A stretch of DNA of 64,000 bases, taken from positions 8,330,501 through 8,394,500 of the forward strand of contig CM072342.1 of the NCBI GenBank assembly GCA_036874045.1, read 5' to 3'. A program made the translations under genes and the position numbers. Numbering within the stretch: position 1 is the stretch's first letter; each line of letters begins with the position of its first letter. This DNA is from Cymodocea nodosa. Its lineage: Eukaryota > Streptophyta > Magnoliopsida > Alismatales > Cymodoceaceae. The notes beneath the pieces were generated by a model that worked only from the letters and a program-made list of their open reading frames with translations, had not been told where the DNA came from and ran no database searches. Positions 1 to 11,524 of the stretch are shown in pieces.

Positions 1-2404
1 TTTTATCTTTGCTTTTGTTTCCAAATGTTACACTTCCTTTCATGGTATTTGTAAAATTTTGTAATAGACTTTTTTGTCCGGTCATGTGACTTGACGCTCC
101 ACTGTCCAAGATCCATTTTGATGTTGTTTCCTCCTGCAACACAAATTAAGAAAAACTTTTTCTTGGTACCCAATGTTGTTGAGGACCATGTTCATTAAAC
201 GCATATTTCTTCTTTTTGTTTAAAAATAGTTTAACATTATCATTTATATTCTTATTAGTTGTAAGTACTATTGATTTATCATTAGCTTCATACTCACATA
301 TAGCATTATTGCTTTTGCAATCATTCTTTTTGTTTTCAGATGTAGTATAATCAAGACCAAACATATTTTTATCAGATGTTAATTTATTTTGGTCATGCTT
401 ATACATTTCTGTAAGTTCATACCAAGATTTTGTACTTGTATTAACACTTTTCGTACATACAAAATCTTTTTTTGCACAAGAATATTTTGTTTTATCACAT
501 GCAGAATGAGTAATTGGTCATTTACCAGTGTATTGAATTACATGCTCAGGTTTCTGAATTTTCAGTTTACTATAATTATCTGAAATTTTAGAAACATTAG
601 AAACTAAATTTCCAGAACAAGAAACAAGATTTTTAGAAACATTTATAGTCATGTTAGAAGTACAATTTGACAAATCACATTGATTTATATTATTACTTCA
701 TGATTCATCCATTGAAGTATCTACTTCTACATATTTATTACCTTGTTTCATAATAAAAGGAATTTTAGTCTTAGATTTACTTGAACTGCAACTAATAAAT
801 CCTTTATTGGCTTGAGATTCAGGATATTCAAGATAATCTAATCCTAAGCCAAATTTATAAGACACCGTAGGGGTACTAGTTAGTTTGTCTAACTTAGTTT
901 GACTTAAATTCCATTTCTCAAAGGTAGAATTTAAATCTTGCTCTCTCAGTTTTAATTTATCTATCTCTAATTCAAGTTCATTTATATTGTTTCACAACAT
1001 TTCATTTTCAGATTCTATCTTTAATTTTTCAGCATTTATATTCTGTATTTGTTCATGCAAGATACATTCATTAAATCTAAATTTTTGCAAATCTTTAGCA
1101 TGATTTTGATTATCACATTTAAACTTTTCTAAAGTAGTAGACAGGAAACAATTTTCTTCTTCCATAATGGATGAAGATTTTCTAATATTCTTATTTTCCA
1201 GTTTATATACTTTAAGTTTTTGTAATAATGCATGATAAGCACATAATAATTCATCAAAGTTGAAATCTGAATGACTTTCAGGATTAGATATTACCTCAGA
1301 CTCATCTGCCATGAAGCACACATGAGCACTGTCTTCTAACTCTTGTTCTCCTTTTGAATGTGAAGATTTTGATGTTGATTCCTCAGATTCAGACTCTTCA
1401 GACGTGTCAATCCAAGTGACCTTCAAAGCCTTTTTCTTGTAAAACTTTTTCTGAGTTTTCTGAGCCGTCTTCTTCTGATTTGTCCTACTTTGCTTTTCAT
1501 TTTTCCTCATAGGACAATCTGGAGAAAGATGTCTAGGTTTCTTACAGTTGTAACATACATACTTTCTGGATGAAGAATTCTTGTCATTCAATGATTTTGA
1601 CGTTGAGGGTTTATCATTTTTGTTCCTTTGCTGTTTCCTAGCTTTCCATGCTTTCTTGAATTTCCTAGTTAGTAAAATCAAATCCTCGTTAGAATCAGTA
1701 GATATATCAGAATCTAAATTAATTTCGAAGGCTATTTCTTTCTTCATTTTTAGTTTGTTGTGACTCAGTGATTCATTTAATTGAACTTCGTAAGTTGTTA
1801 AATTTCCTATAAGTTCATTCATAGAATAAACATTTAAATCTCGTGATTCCTCAATTGATGTTACTTTCTGAGACCATTTAGAACTTAGGGATCTGAGAAT
1901 TTTCCTCACCAAATCCTTCTGTTCAAAATTCTTTCCTAAACATTTTAAAGAGTTTATGATATCAAGAAATCTGGAAAACATCTTAGAAATATTTTCGTCT
2001 TCATGCATCTTAAAAAGTTCATATTTATGAATCAACATGTTTATTTTTGTCTCTTTAACTTGAGAAGTTCCTTCATGTGAAACTTCTAATGCATGCCACA
2101 CCTCATAAGCAGATTTATATGCTGACACTTTATTGAACTATTCATAACTCAATGCACAAAATAAAATATTTAAGCCCTTAGCATTCAGAGTTTCATTTTC
2201 TTTTTCAGTAATTGTCCAAGTATTATAAGGAGTAGTTAACAGAGTATATGGTTTAGAAATCATGAACCACAACTTATGATCTATACTTTGAAGAAAAACA
2301 GTCATCTTATATTTCCAATATTCAAAATGTATTGCATCAAATAAAGGAGGACGATTAAGATTTTGGCCTTCATATAAAGAAAAATTACCATTTCCAGTAG
2401 CCAG
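1..2404 (-). pseudogene. gag: Copia-1 gag and start of protease
   Basis: Gag packages the element RNA, and the protease would cleave the Gag-Pol precursor. The frame can be followed from about 2404, where the homologous ATG of Copia-2 is CTG here. The N-terminal copia Gag domain includes the conserved phrase KYELFKMHEDEN. The CCHC knuckle CYNCKKPRHLSPDCP is at 1514-1555, followed by an acidic Ser/Glu-rich stretch and a coiled-coil-like region. The protease active site LDSGASSHMTG is at about 75-110, with Asp-Ser-Gly intact at 98-106. Stops occur near 2135, 990 and in the region 150-700. The knuckle and protease motifs are better preserved than in Copia-2. Pol lies outside the window. Confidence 0.85.
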
Positions 2405-2590
2405 TTTACCTTAGATTTTTCAACCTATTTGATTTTAAATAGTCTAAAAACTTTAAAACAACTTGAGCCTTAAATCAATAGAGTTAAACGTATGCTCAGA
2501 TATTAATTTCTGTTTAAAAACAAGGAAGGTAGAATAAGCAATGATATTAAATAAGTTGGTATCGATTTTATATCAAAGATTATTAACAAA

Positions 2591-2601
2591 TCTCTCATAC
2601 C
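2591..2601 (-). other. Primer binding site, initiator-Met tRNA type
   Basis: The minus strand reads TGGTATGAGAG two bases inside the LTR. It differs by one base from the TGGTATCAGAG found in Copia-2, -3 and -4. Plant copia elements use the initiator methionine tRNA as primer. Confidence 0.75.
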
Positions 2602-2603
2602 AC

Positions 2604-3607
2604 TTGTAGGATCGTATGGCTACACAAGAGGGGGGTGAATTGTGTATTTTTAATATTTTCTGAAATATAATTGAAACTTTAAAACTCAAAAACAAGTCGA
2701 GACATTGTTTTCCTAAAATCATTTTTATTTAAGGTTTCAATTACAATATACAATTCAATTCTCCTTAGAAATTGTAGATGCAATTATATTTCGATACCAT
2801 GTATTATCTAAACAATTTCATAACTACAAATAGAGAAAACTAATTTGCAGAATTTAAAACTTTTCTCCCTGTTTGAGATCTTTCTTCTTCTTCTTTTTCT
2901 TCTTCAGCAATTCTTCAGTGACAAATATCTTCCGAGTCTTTAAGAAATTCTGAAGTGTCTACTGCCTTTTTCCAGAACTCAGGTGTCATCTTCCTCATCA
3001 TGGAATTATGTAACGGAACGGAGTCGCTCTAATCTCTACTATTCTTAGTTCTAAATGATTCTATGGGTAATGCCCCCAAACCCTAAGTTTAAGTATAAAT
3101 AAGCCCTAAGTTTAGGCAGGTAATCGGGTCATTTCCTATACAAAACTCTCGCTCTCTCATCTATAGAATTACGGTTAACTCCATAGGCTAAGTCTGTGGA
3201 CTTAACTACAGTACTCTGTTGAGTTATAGTTAACTCAACGGGGTAAGTTCATTAACTAATCCTAGACTCAACGGAGTAAGTTTGTTGAGTTAAGCGTAAC
3301 TCACGGACTTCCTGTAAAGTTATATCTAATAAAAATACTTAAGATAATAATTTTTCTTCAATCAAGACCGAAGAATTTTCGATTTAACCGCTCTTACTTT
3401 TTCCATATTTTAAAAATTCTTCAGTTAAACCGTTATGTTCTTTGATTGAACTGAAATTAAATATTTTCTTTCTTTCTTCATTTTTTCTACCGGTTGAACC
3501 AATACTATGCTTTGGTAAAACCGACGTTTTTACTAAATAATATATAGAATTTTTTATGTTTTTATGTTTCGGTCAAACCGATGGATGCTATTGATTGAAC
3601 CGTAACA
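2604..3607 (-). repeat. Copia-1 5' LTR
   Basis: About 1.0 kb. The inner end (TGTAGGATC on the plus strand) matches the inner end of the Copia-2 LTR, including the stretch with a run of G before GTGAATTG. The outer end is CCGTAACA. Positions 3170-3305 hold several short inverted motifs of the GTTGAGTTA/TAACTCAAC type that also occur in the Gypsy LTRs. A polypyrimidine block lies at about 2880-2910. No TSD can be assigned. Confidence 0.8.
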
Positions 3608-3666
3608 ATTTTTTAAATAAGTTTTTTTTTTTTTCTTTTTCAAGTTATATACTTAGAACTTTCTTA

Positions 3667-4785
3667 CTAAGTAAAGCTTGAGCAATTCTCTACTCTTACT
3701 TCTTCTACAATTCCAAAAGAACTTTTTGGTATCTTCAAAATAGGTCTAAGTCTTTGTCCATTTACTTTAAATATATTCTGATTTTTAGGATTTTCAATCT
3801 GAATAACTCCATAAGGATAAATATTTCGAACTATGTAAGGTCCTGCCCATCTAGATCTTAATTTTCCTAGATGGTTATGGAGTCTAGTCATATAAATATA
3901 TACTTCTTGTCTTATTTTAAAAGTTTTTGGAATAATTTTCTTATCATGCCAGAACTTCATTTTCCCTTTTTCTCCTATAGTTTTTGAATAAGCTTCATTC
4001 CTAAATTCTTCTAATTCAATCAATTGTAATTTCCTATTTTCAGTAGCTTGATTTAAATTAGTGTTCAGAGTTTTTAATGCCCAATAAGCTTTATGTTCAA
4101 ATTCAGTTGGTAAATGACAACTTTTTCCATATACTAGCCTAAAAAGTGACATACATAAGCTTGTCTTATAAGTAGTTCTATAAGCCTAAAGTGCATCTAT
4201 CAATCTATTAGCCCAATCTGTTCTAGTAGGATTTACTACTTTTTCTAAGATTAACTTAATTTGTTTGTTAGCACTTTCTACTTGTCCACTTGTTTGCGAA
4301 TGATATGATGTTGTAATTTTGTAGTTCACTCCATATTTCTTCATTAAGGCTTCAAAACTTCTATTACAGAAATGAGTTCCTTTATCACTGATAATAACTT
4401 TAGGTATTCCAAATCTAGCAATTATATTGGTTCTTATAATATGTATTACCACTTTGTTGTCATTAGTTTTTGTAGGAATAGCTTCTATCCATTTAGATAC
4501 ATAATCCACCTCCAATAATATTTAATTAAATTGATTAGACATAGGAAATGAACCCATAAAATCTATTCCCCATACATCAAAGATTTCAACCTTAACAATA
4601 AGATTAAGAGGCATCATATTCCTCTTTGATATTCTTCCTATTTGTTGACATCTTAAACAACTTAAGCAATGTTTATGAGCATCTTTGAATAGTGTTGGCC
4701 AATAAAATCCACATTGCAGAATTTTTGCAATAGTTTTCCTCGAACCAAAATGCCCTCCATACGCTTGGTCATGACAGAAAGACAA
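3667..4785 (-). pseudogene. Gypsy-1 integrase
   Basis: Would insert element cDNA into chromosomes. From N to C it has the zinc-binding HHCC domain (HDQAYGGHFG ... CLSCLRC), and the catalytic core with Asp in WGIDFMG, Asp in ISDKGTHFCN and Glu in SGQVESANKQ, so the D,D,E triad is present. A C-terminal domain of Athila type ends with IFKVNGQRLRPI. The frame is broken by a stop just before VDYVSKW (about 4518) and by one at about 4183, where Trp (TGG) has become TAG. The natural end appears to be the stop at 3667. No chromodomain follows. Confidence 0.85.
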
Positions 4786-6487
4786 TATGCTCTGATATTC
4801 AATTTCTGGAACACACCTTAAAATTAGATCAGGACATTTCTTAAATAAATATGGGTCTTCCCAATAGTAATATTTTACTCTTGAGAAAAATAATTTCTTA
4901 TCCTGTCTATTCTAATCCTTAGGTGTTAAACCAGTAACTAAGTAATTAACTATGTCTACATACCAAGGCATTGTGTTAATGGTCATTAACTATTCATTTA
5001 GAAAATTATCCTTAATTTCAATATTTGATTTTTCTATTTGTAATCTTGATAAATGATCTGCTACTACATTCTACAACCCTTTTTTTCTTTAATTTCTAGA
5101 TCAAATTCTTGTAATAATAATATCCATCGGATCAATCTAGGTTTAGTCTCTTTCTTTGCAATTAGGTGTTTTAAAGCTGAATGATCCGTGTATACTATTA
5201 CTTTAGCTCTAATTAGATATGATCTAAACTTCTCTAAGGCAAACATAATAGCTAACAGCTCTTTTTCACTAGTTGTGTAATTAACTTGAGTATCATTTAA
5301 GGTTTTGCTTGCATAATGAATTACTCTAGGAGATTTTTCTATCTTCTGTCCCAACACTGCTCCTACAACAAAATCAAATGCATCGCACATTAATTCAAAT
5401 GGATGGCTCCAATCAGGTGCTTGAATTATAGGAGTTGAAATTAAGCTAGTTTTAAGCTTGAAAAATGCTTCTTTGCAATTTTTATCAAAGTTGAATGAGA
5501 CATCTTTTAATAGATTAGTTAAAGGTCTAGATATTTTGCTAAAATCTTTAATAAATCTTCTATAAAATCCAGCATGTCCTAGAAATGATCTAATATCTTT
5601 TACTGATTTAGGTTTTGGTAGATTAGAAATTACTTCTATTTTAGCTTTATCTACTTCCAACCCCTTCTTTGAAACAACATGATCCAAGACGATTCCTTGA
5701 TTAACCATGAAGTGACATTTTTCCCAATTTAGAACCAGATTTTTTTCCACACAGCATTTTAATACTTGGTCTAAATTATTTAAATACACTTCATATGAAG
5801 TTCCATAAACAATAAAATCATCCATAAATATTTCTAAAAAATCTTCAGTCATTCCAGTGAATATGCTCTACATACACCTTTGAAAGGTGGTTGGTGCATT
5901 GCATAATCTGAATGACATTCTCTTAAAAGCATAAGTTCCATTAGGATAGGTGAAAGTTGTTTTCTCTTGATCCTCTAATGCTATTGGAACTTGGTTATAT
6001 CCTGAATACCCGTCTAGGAAATAAAAATATTCTTGCCTTGCTAATTTCTCTAGCATTTGATCTATAAAAGGTAAGGGAAAATGATCTTTCCTAGTTACAG
6101 CATTCAGCTTTCTATAGTCTATACACACTCTTCAGCCTAACTGAATTCTAGTAGATATCAAGTCCTAACTTTCATTCCTAATTACTGTTAATCTTGATTT
6201 TTTGGGAACTACATGGATTGGACTAACACATGAGCTATTAAAAATCGGATAAATTATGTCATTATCTAACCATTTCACTATTTCCTTCCTGACTACTTTT
6301 TTAAGGTTTGGATTTAATCTCCTCTTAGGAATTCTAACAGGTTTAGCATTCTCCTCTAAATATATATGGTGACAGCATAAAGTTGGACTTAACCCTTTTA
6401 TATCAATCATAGTCCATCCTATTGCTTCTTTATACGTTTTTACTACATCTTTTAATTTAGCTATTTGATCCTCTTTTAAATTTGAAG
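4786..6487 (-). pseudogene. Gypsy-1 reverse transcriptase and RNase H
   Basis: Copies element RNA into DNA. The frame runs on from the protease through TGA (for Trp) at about 6505. RT shows IDYRKLNAVTRKDHFPLPF, then the catalytic FMDD at 5817-5828, then the thumb with [18 protein letters not shown]. RNase H follows, with its first Asp in MCDAF, Glu in EKELLAI and Asp in [10 protein letters not shown]. The linker at 4786-5060 (HLSRL, WYVDIVNYLVTG) joins directly to integrase without a second RNase H, which argues against Tat/Ogre. Stops near 5865 (Gln), 6140 (Trp) and 4990 disable it. Confidence 0.88.
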
Positions 6488-6506
6488 CAATAATGATTGG
6501 ACATGT

Positions 6507-7244
6507 TCATTTTTCTTCAACAAATATATAGGTTAATTCAGGTGGTAAAGGTTTTAATTCCAAATGTTGCCCATCAGAAGCAAGAGCTCCTAATTGAACA
6601 TCCTCATTTTCTAAATTAATTTCTTCTTGATCTCCTTCTATATTTATGCTTTCACTTTCCTCTAAAGTTTCAAAATTGAGTTGCCTATTTAATTCTTCTT
6701 GAATCACATCATCTAGCATATCTCCTTCATCCTCTAAAAAGTCTATGGTATGTAAGGACATTTCTAACTCCTCAAACTTTTCTGGTTTGAAAATGTTTAA
6801 TCGAGTATTCTCATTGCCATATGATAACTTCATTACTCCACTTGTACAATTTATAACTGCCCTTGATGTTGCTAAAAATGATCTTCCCAAAATTAAAGAT
6901 GTATCATTATTTTTATGCTTAATTTGTTGAGAATCCAAAATTACAATATCAATAGGATATATAAAGTTTTTGATTTTAATTAAGACATCCTCTATTTTTC
7001 CTCTAGGGTATCTTATACTTCTATTAGTTAATTGAATAACTGTACTAGTAGGAGTTAAGCCTTCTAATCCTAAGGATGCAAATATATCACTTGGCATAAC
7101 ATTTATACCAGCACCTAAGTTTATTAAGGTTTTTTCTAGAATAGTATTTCCTATGGTGCATGATATAACAAGGATTCCAAGATCAGATAACTTTTTAGGA
7201 ATTTGTGGCAGAAATAAGGAACTACTTTGCTCAGCTAAAAACAT
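6507..7244 (-). pseudogene. Gypsy-1 protease region with Asn at the catalytic Asp
   Basis: Retroviral-type aspartic protease region, about 245 residues without a stop. The active-site block reads INLGAGINVMPSDIF, where Athila relatives usually read DLGAS. The Asp is Asn (codon at 7119-7121). A Gln/Arg-rich middle (SLILGRSFLATSRAVI) and an acidic tail with LPPELTYIFVEEK follow, then RT after a single TGA. Apart from the Asn the frame is the longest clean one in the element. The same change is found in Gypsy-2. Confidence 0.8.
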
Positions 7245-7259
7245 TTTCCTTAAAACTTT

Positions 7260-8150
7260 TCACTCTCTTTTCTTAGTACACAAATCCTTAAGAAATTTAG
7301 CACAAGGTGGCATTGTTTGTAATAAGTCTAACAAAGGAATGTTAACTTGTACTTTTTCAAAAATTTCTCTAATTTTTTCTTGTTTTTCAGGAAATGTTTG
7401 TTGTAATCTTTCAGGATAGGGTGCTAATGATTGTGATTTAAAAGATTCTTTTTCTTTCATTTGATTTATTTGATCATTTTTAGTCTCATTTTTTGATTCA
7501 GACTTTTCGTCATTGATTTCTATATTTTCAGATATTATTTTTCATTATCATTTTGATTTGTGTTCTTACCCATCTTTATATTAATTTCTTTTTGAATTCT
7601 TGGTGGTATATCAGTTCCAGATCTTAGTGTTATACATACATCTTCCAGATTTTCGTTACTCTCATGATGTTCTTGTATATTATTTTCGTGATTATGATCT
7701 TCAATTGTTTTTAGTTTTAAAGTACATTCTTTAAATTCTATTGTATTGGTATTCTCTTTTGTCTGTATATCTTACAAATTATGCAAATCTATAACATTAT
7801 AATTTTCATTTGTGTTGTCCTCTTGCATAACTTGTAATTTCATTGTATATTCGTCCAATGATTTTAGTTTTCTTTCTAGATCATCTAATTTCATTGCATT
7901 CAATTTTTGATCAATTTTCATTATGATTTTTTCAGTTTCATAAATGATATCAATTTTAGGTTCTGAATATGCTTCCTTATAGTTTAATTAGTTGACTTCT
8001 TGTTGCTGACACATAAAGTGTTCTAATTTTTTCATGTTTTGCTCTATACTACACTCCAATCTATCATACCTATCCCAAACTTCCGTGTCTCTCAACATAT
8101 TACACATTCTATACTGACAATCAGTTGAGTAGACCATAGGATTCTCATTC
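7260..8150 (-). pseudogene. gag: Gypsy-1 gag, C-terminal part only
   Basis: Reading leftward: a coiled-coil-like segment at 7840-8100, then ITLRSGTDIPPRIQKE near 7600-7640, an acidic low-complexity stretch, and the conserved segment INIPLLDLLQTMPPCAKFL next to protease. This order matches Athila-type Gag-Pol. The capsid (retrotransposon gag) domain and the CCHC knuckle are missing, because the sequence jumps at about 8150 into the interior of the LTR. Several stops and frameshifts occur around 7500-7560 and 7780. The same region is found in Gypsy-2 at 15000-15840. Confidence 0.75.
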
Positions 8151-9529
8151 AACAACACTAACATTCAGATATTTCAAATAGTAACCATTAAAATCTTTAA
8201 GTATTAGGAATGATTCAATTTCATTAAACTGTAAAACTATTTTCTATTTTCTAAATTTAAACAAATATGAAACATTCCAAACACTGACAATGAAAACAAT
8301 AATTACGATACAAAACAAACAATACAACACTCAAATACTAACTATAAAAATAGATAAGTTGTTTTTGGTATTTTTGTTTTTATATGATCATGAAAATGGG
8401 CAAAAGCTGAAATGTAAAAGTAACCTCTATTGATAGTAAAAACTTTTGTCACTACATGCGATGTGATTGCACCACTAAAAATTTAACCATTTACAATTCT
8501 GTCTCCTCTCCCTATAGAATCGCGAGTCTAGAATTGCAACTTGATCCCCTCTTTAGCATATTAGCATCAACCCGAAAACAAGGCTAGAAGCTTTACGATC
8601 TCCTAAGATATGAGTCGGTGCTTGGTGAAAATGGCTTCTCTTCTCGCGACGTGATCACTCCTCACAGTGGTTGTTAGGCACTGTGTTGGCTCGGAATCGA
8701 CCTGACATCAGGAAAGTATCCTCATAGACCTCCAATGGTTGGTGATTATGGTGGTGGTGGTGATGGTTGGTGTGGAACTTCAGGGAACTTTTTTGGTTTT
8801 CAGAAGTCGTTACTTTAATGTTAACTAAACGAGTAACACAAGTATATATATATAACTTAACAAGTTCCTCATATACCATTTCACATGACAAGTACTGTAG
8901 CAACTCAATGAACTAAATTTGTGGTGTTACGTTAACTCAACGAACCAGCTTAACCTTTCTTTCGAAAGGTTAAACGATAACTCACTAAAAATAGTTTAAG
9001 TTTCGAATAGTTATGGTTGTAAGTCTCTGAAAAATTTTAACTCACCGATTCAGTAATAAACAAATGTTTTTATAATAAGAATTTTACCACGTGCAAAAAT
9101 AACAACTTAAGTTTAGAACGCTAACCTAACACGTTGCCTTAGTGTTTAATATAGTAACTCAACGCGTTTAGTTATGCTAACTTAACGAGTTAAACATGTG
9201 CACCTCACGTGATACAATACAACATTCGTAACTTATAATTTCACCACGTGTATAACACTAACTTAACGAGTTCGTTTCTTCTTTTACTCACTAACTTAAT
9301 GAGTTCTCACGTGACCTATTTTAACCTTTAAGCCTCTAACTTAACAAGTTCTCACGTGACCTCTATACAGACAAAACTCTAACTTAACGAGTTGTCTAAA
9401 TGTGCACTATTCATGATACAGAAGATATAACTTTAAAACATATCATGCTTTTCAATAAAAATACATGTTAACTTAACATTTAGTTAAATAAGAAATTAAT
9501 GTAACTAAACGACTAGTTATTAACTTCAG
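8150..9529 (-). repeat. R1 LTR copy, truncated (Gypsy-1 5' LTR)
   Basis: Collinear with 48940-50507, starting at the phrase ACTAACATTCAGATA and ending at TTATTAACTTCAG. It lacks both LTR ends. It carries a GGTGGT run (8740-8765) and rows of short motifs such as TAACTTAACGAGTT and CACGTG. A frame encoding a His run on the minus strand here is only this GGT repeat. At the left it is fused to gag of Gypsy-1, and at the right it meets an inverted piece of the same LTR. Confidence 0.8.
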
Positions 9530-9866
9530 ATCCAATACAGACAAGTATTTATGTCAGTAAGCTTTTTCTGTATTAATTGATGATTTTAATTTCTTTTCAC
9601 AAGCAATAGTAATTGAGCAAATATGATTATTTTCATTCAGTACACATCATCAAAACAAAATACTCAACAATTACATAAGAATTCATTGAGTTAGCAAACA
9701 AAATGTTAAGTTTTATGAACAAACTTGTTAAGTTAGTATTGTGCACATGTTGAATTTAAAGTTGTGAATGTTATATTGTATCACATGTTTAACTCCTTTA
9801 GTTAACATAATTGCACATGTTGAGTTACTAAATTGAATACTAAGGCAACGCATTAAGTTGTTTTAA
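9530..9866 (+). repeat. Inverted fragment of the R1 LTR
   Basis: The reverse complement of about 9700-9866 aligns with 9105-9290 of the neighbouring forward R1 copy, sharing GTTGCCTTAGT, AGTTAAACATGTG and CACAATACTAACTTAAC-like blocks. The orientation is therefore opposite to the R1 copies of Gypsy-1 and Gypsy-2, and it is diverged. It could be a remnant of the Gypsy-H 5' LTR, which has this orientation, or the product of a rearrangement. Confidence 0.6.
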
Positions 9867-11353
9867 TCTGCACCTTCCTACAAAATTTAATCTTAGAAAG
9901 TTTAATCAATTTCACACATATATTAAATCAAATAGAGATTTATGCATATGTTTTTCACTATCCATGTTTAATCTCAAACCATATATATTTTATTTAGATG
10001 ATGATATTAATCAAAACTTTAATGTCCATATTCTCATCCTCTAAAAATATTGATTCATTATAGAAACAAGTGTACTTATCATGTCTATTGAAAATCATTA
10101 CTTTCTCATTGACTGAAAAAACTTCTTGTCTTGCTACAAAAAATTGAATGGCAAATGATGCAAATGCATTTTTTGGGAAAAGAGTTTTCTCTTTTCTTTC
10201 TTCTTCTTTTTCTCTCTCTTTTTTTCTTTGTTTCTTTTCTTTTCTTTTCTTTTTCTTCTACTTTTCTTCTCTTTTTTCTAGTACATTAACCAAAGTCATA
10301 ACTTCCTCTCTCTTTTTTCTAGTACATTGACCAAAGTCATAACTTCAACTTTACCAAAACAACTGCTACATGATATGCTACACTAAAAAAAATTACTAAG
10401 GTAAGACAGTAATAAATGAGGAAGATAATTCTCAAATGTACAAAAATTTGATACCTTGCCTTAATAGTATTATGGGATGATCCTACTTCTATTAGTTGTC
10501 TCAATTAACATCATTATAAAGATGAAAATACACAATGGTTGAAACAATAGAAAGATAGCTAGAAATGATTTTTCATCTCCATTAAAGTGAAATAAATGGA
10601 AAATGATTTCCACTCTTCAACTGAATAACGTCAAAACATTTCAGCAATTTTAATATAAAATATTAGAAGGTTTCAATTAATGTATTAGAAAGTTTTAAAT
10701 ATCGGAATGTTTTAGTTTTGAAAAGGTTTCCACTTAAGTTTTGGATAGTCTCAGCAAAATTTATAAAAAGAATTTTATCAAATTCAATAGAAAATTGTAG
10801 AAAAATCCTAATTCCTACAAATGATAGGATTTAATTCAATTTTAATCTAATTACCTCTCCCCCATATCTACATTTTGCATTATTCTTAATGTAATAGATT
10901 AATAGAATATGCATTACATGATAGCAAGCATGATAAATTGATTTTGTTAGCTTAACACTTAGTCAATAGACTTAAGTTTGTTGAGTTAGAACTTAACTCT
11001 ATGAAATACATAAGAATGTAATTTTAGAAAAGGTAATTAATTAGCGTACCTTGTTTGCTAGTAACTCCATTAATATCTTCTAACTTTTGTTCCTAATAAG
11101 TCTTTCATCCACCAAATAAAAGTAAAACATATAGTTTTATATATGTGCATTGTGTGGAACCTAGACTCCAATACTTTTGGTGGCTCATAAGCAAGCTAAT
11201 TGGTTTCTTAGAATAGATACCAATAAACTAGATTGATGATAAAAAAATTTCTTCAGTATTTTTCTTGTAAGATTACTAAAATAAAATTTAAACAAAAAAT
11301 ATCAACAATCTATACTAATAACTGCTATAGTAAAGGCATCTTATAGAAACACA
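9867..11353 (-). other. Gypsy-2 3' non-coding region
   Basis: No coding potential was seen. Read on the minus strand, it is collinear with 62540-63760 of Gypsy-H. Matching blocks include GAGCCACCAAA (11180-11200), ATGATCCTAC (10475-10500 on the plus strand) and AGAGGATGAGAATAT (about 10035). It contains a 100-bp polypyrimidine tract at 10186-10290. The match shows that Gypsy-2 and Gypsy-H share their whole 3' end and so belong to one family. Confidence 0.8.
10271..10352. repeat. 41-bp tandem duplication
   Basis: Two copies of a 41-bp unit beginning CTTTTTTCTAGTACATT, with period 41, next to the polypyrimidine tract. It is not seen in the homologous part of Gypsy-H. Confidence 0.8.
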
Positions 11354-11434
11354 GTTTAAAAAATGATTGAAAAGTAGTGATATAAGGGATAAATGTGTCA
11401 GTCCATGTAAAACCTTTAGGCATCCCTCTTCTAA
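11354..11434 (-). pseudogene. Gypsy-2 third ORF, C-terminal remnant
   Basis: The minus strand encodes a short stretch containing MPKGFTWTDTFIPY and TTFQS. It matches the last residues of the unrecognised protein of Gypsy-H (MPKGFVWADTFIPY, ending at 62413). It lies directly downstream of the integrase remnant, in the position of an env-like gene. The stop is lost by a one-base change in length. Everything upstream of this tail is deleted. The function is unknown. Confidence 0.75.
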
Positions 11435-11524
11435 CTTTTATCTATTAACCTATACCATAAATGAGCTAATTGGAAACCTCCCTACTTAAGAGATTAAACT
11501 TAAAGTTGAACATGTCTTTGAGGA

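Larger units (their letters stand above)
1..3607 (-). mobile_element. Copia-1: Sirevirus-like LTR retrotransposon, 5' part only
   Basis: A minus-strand Ty1/copia element enters from the left edge, so only its 5' LTR, primer site, gag and the start of the protease are in the window. The LTR has TG..CA ends when read on the plus strand from 2604 to 3607, and the sense LTR begins TGTTA, as in the other copia elements here. The element sits directly against the 3' end of Gypsy-1 (integrase end at 3667), so it most likely inserted into the Gypsy-1 3' region. Its target duplication cannot be checked because the other end is outside. Gag is closest to that of Copia-2. Confidence 0.85.
3608..9529 (-). 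mobile_element. Gypsy-1: Athila-like Ty3/gypsy element
   Basis: On the minus strand the order is partial LTR, gag C-terminal part, protease, RT, RNase H, integrase, which is the gypsy order. There is no chromodomain after integrase. The integrase tail (LVYGKSCHLPTEFEHKAYW) and the Gag phrase ITLRSGTDIP are typical of the Athila/Tat branch. The 5' LTR is joined directly to the middle of gag at about 8150, so the LTR end, primer site and capsid region are deleted. The 3' side is cut by Copia-1. Breaks inside pol are mostly single stop codons, so the frame can be followed over more than 4 kb. Confidence 0.85.

Noticed and set aside
3608-3666. Chromodomain after Gypsy-1 integrase
   Set aside because: The frame ends at 3667 after an Athila-type tail, and the following 59 bp are non-coding AT-rich sequence.
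4786-5060. Second (archaeal-type) RNase H, as in Tat/Ogre
   Set aside because: The segment is a short linker running straight into the integrase zinc domain, with no extra RNase H motifs.
8655-8903. Frame with a histidine run on the minus strand
   Set aside because: It is the complement of a GGTGGT run inside the R1 LTR. Other R1 copies have runs of different length and no open frame.
10148-10330. Phe/Ser-rich small frame
   Set aside because: It is the translation of a polypyrimidine tract in the Gypsy-2 3' region.
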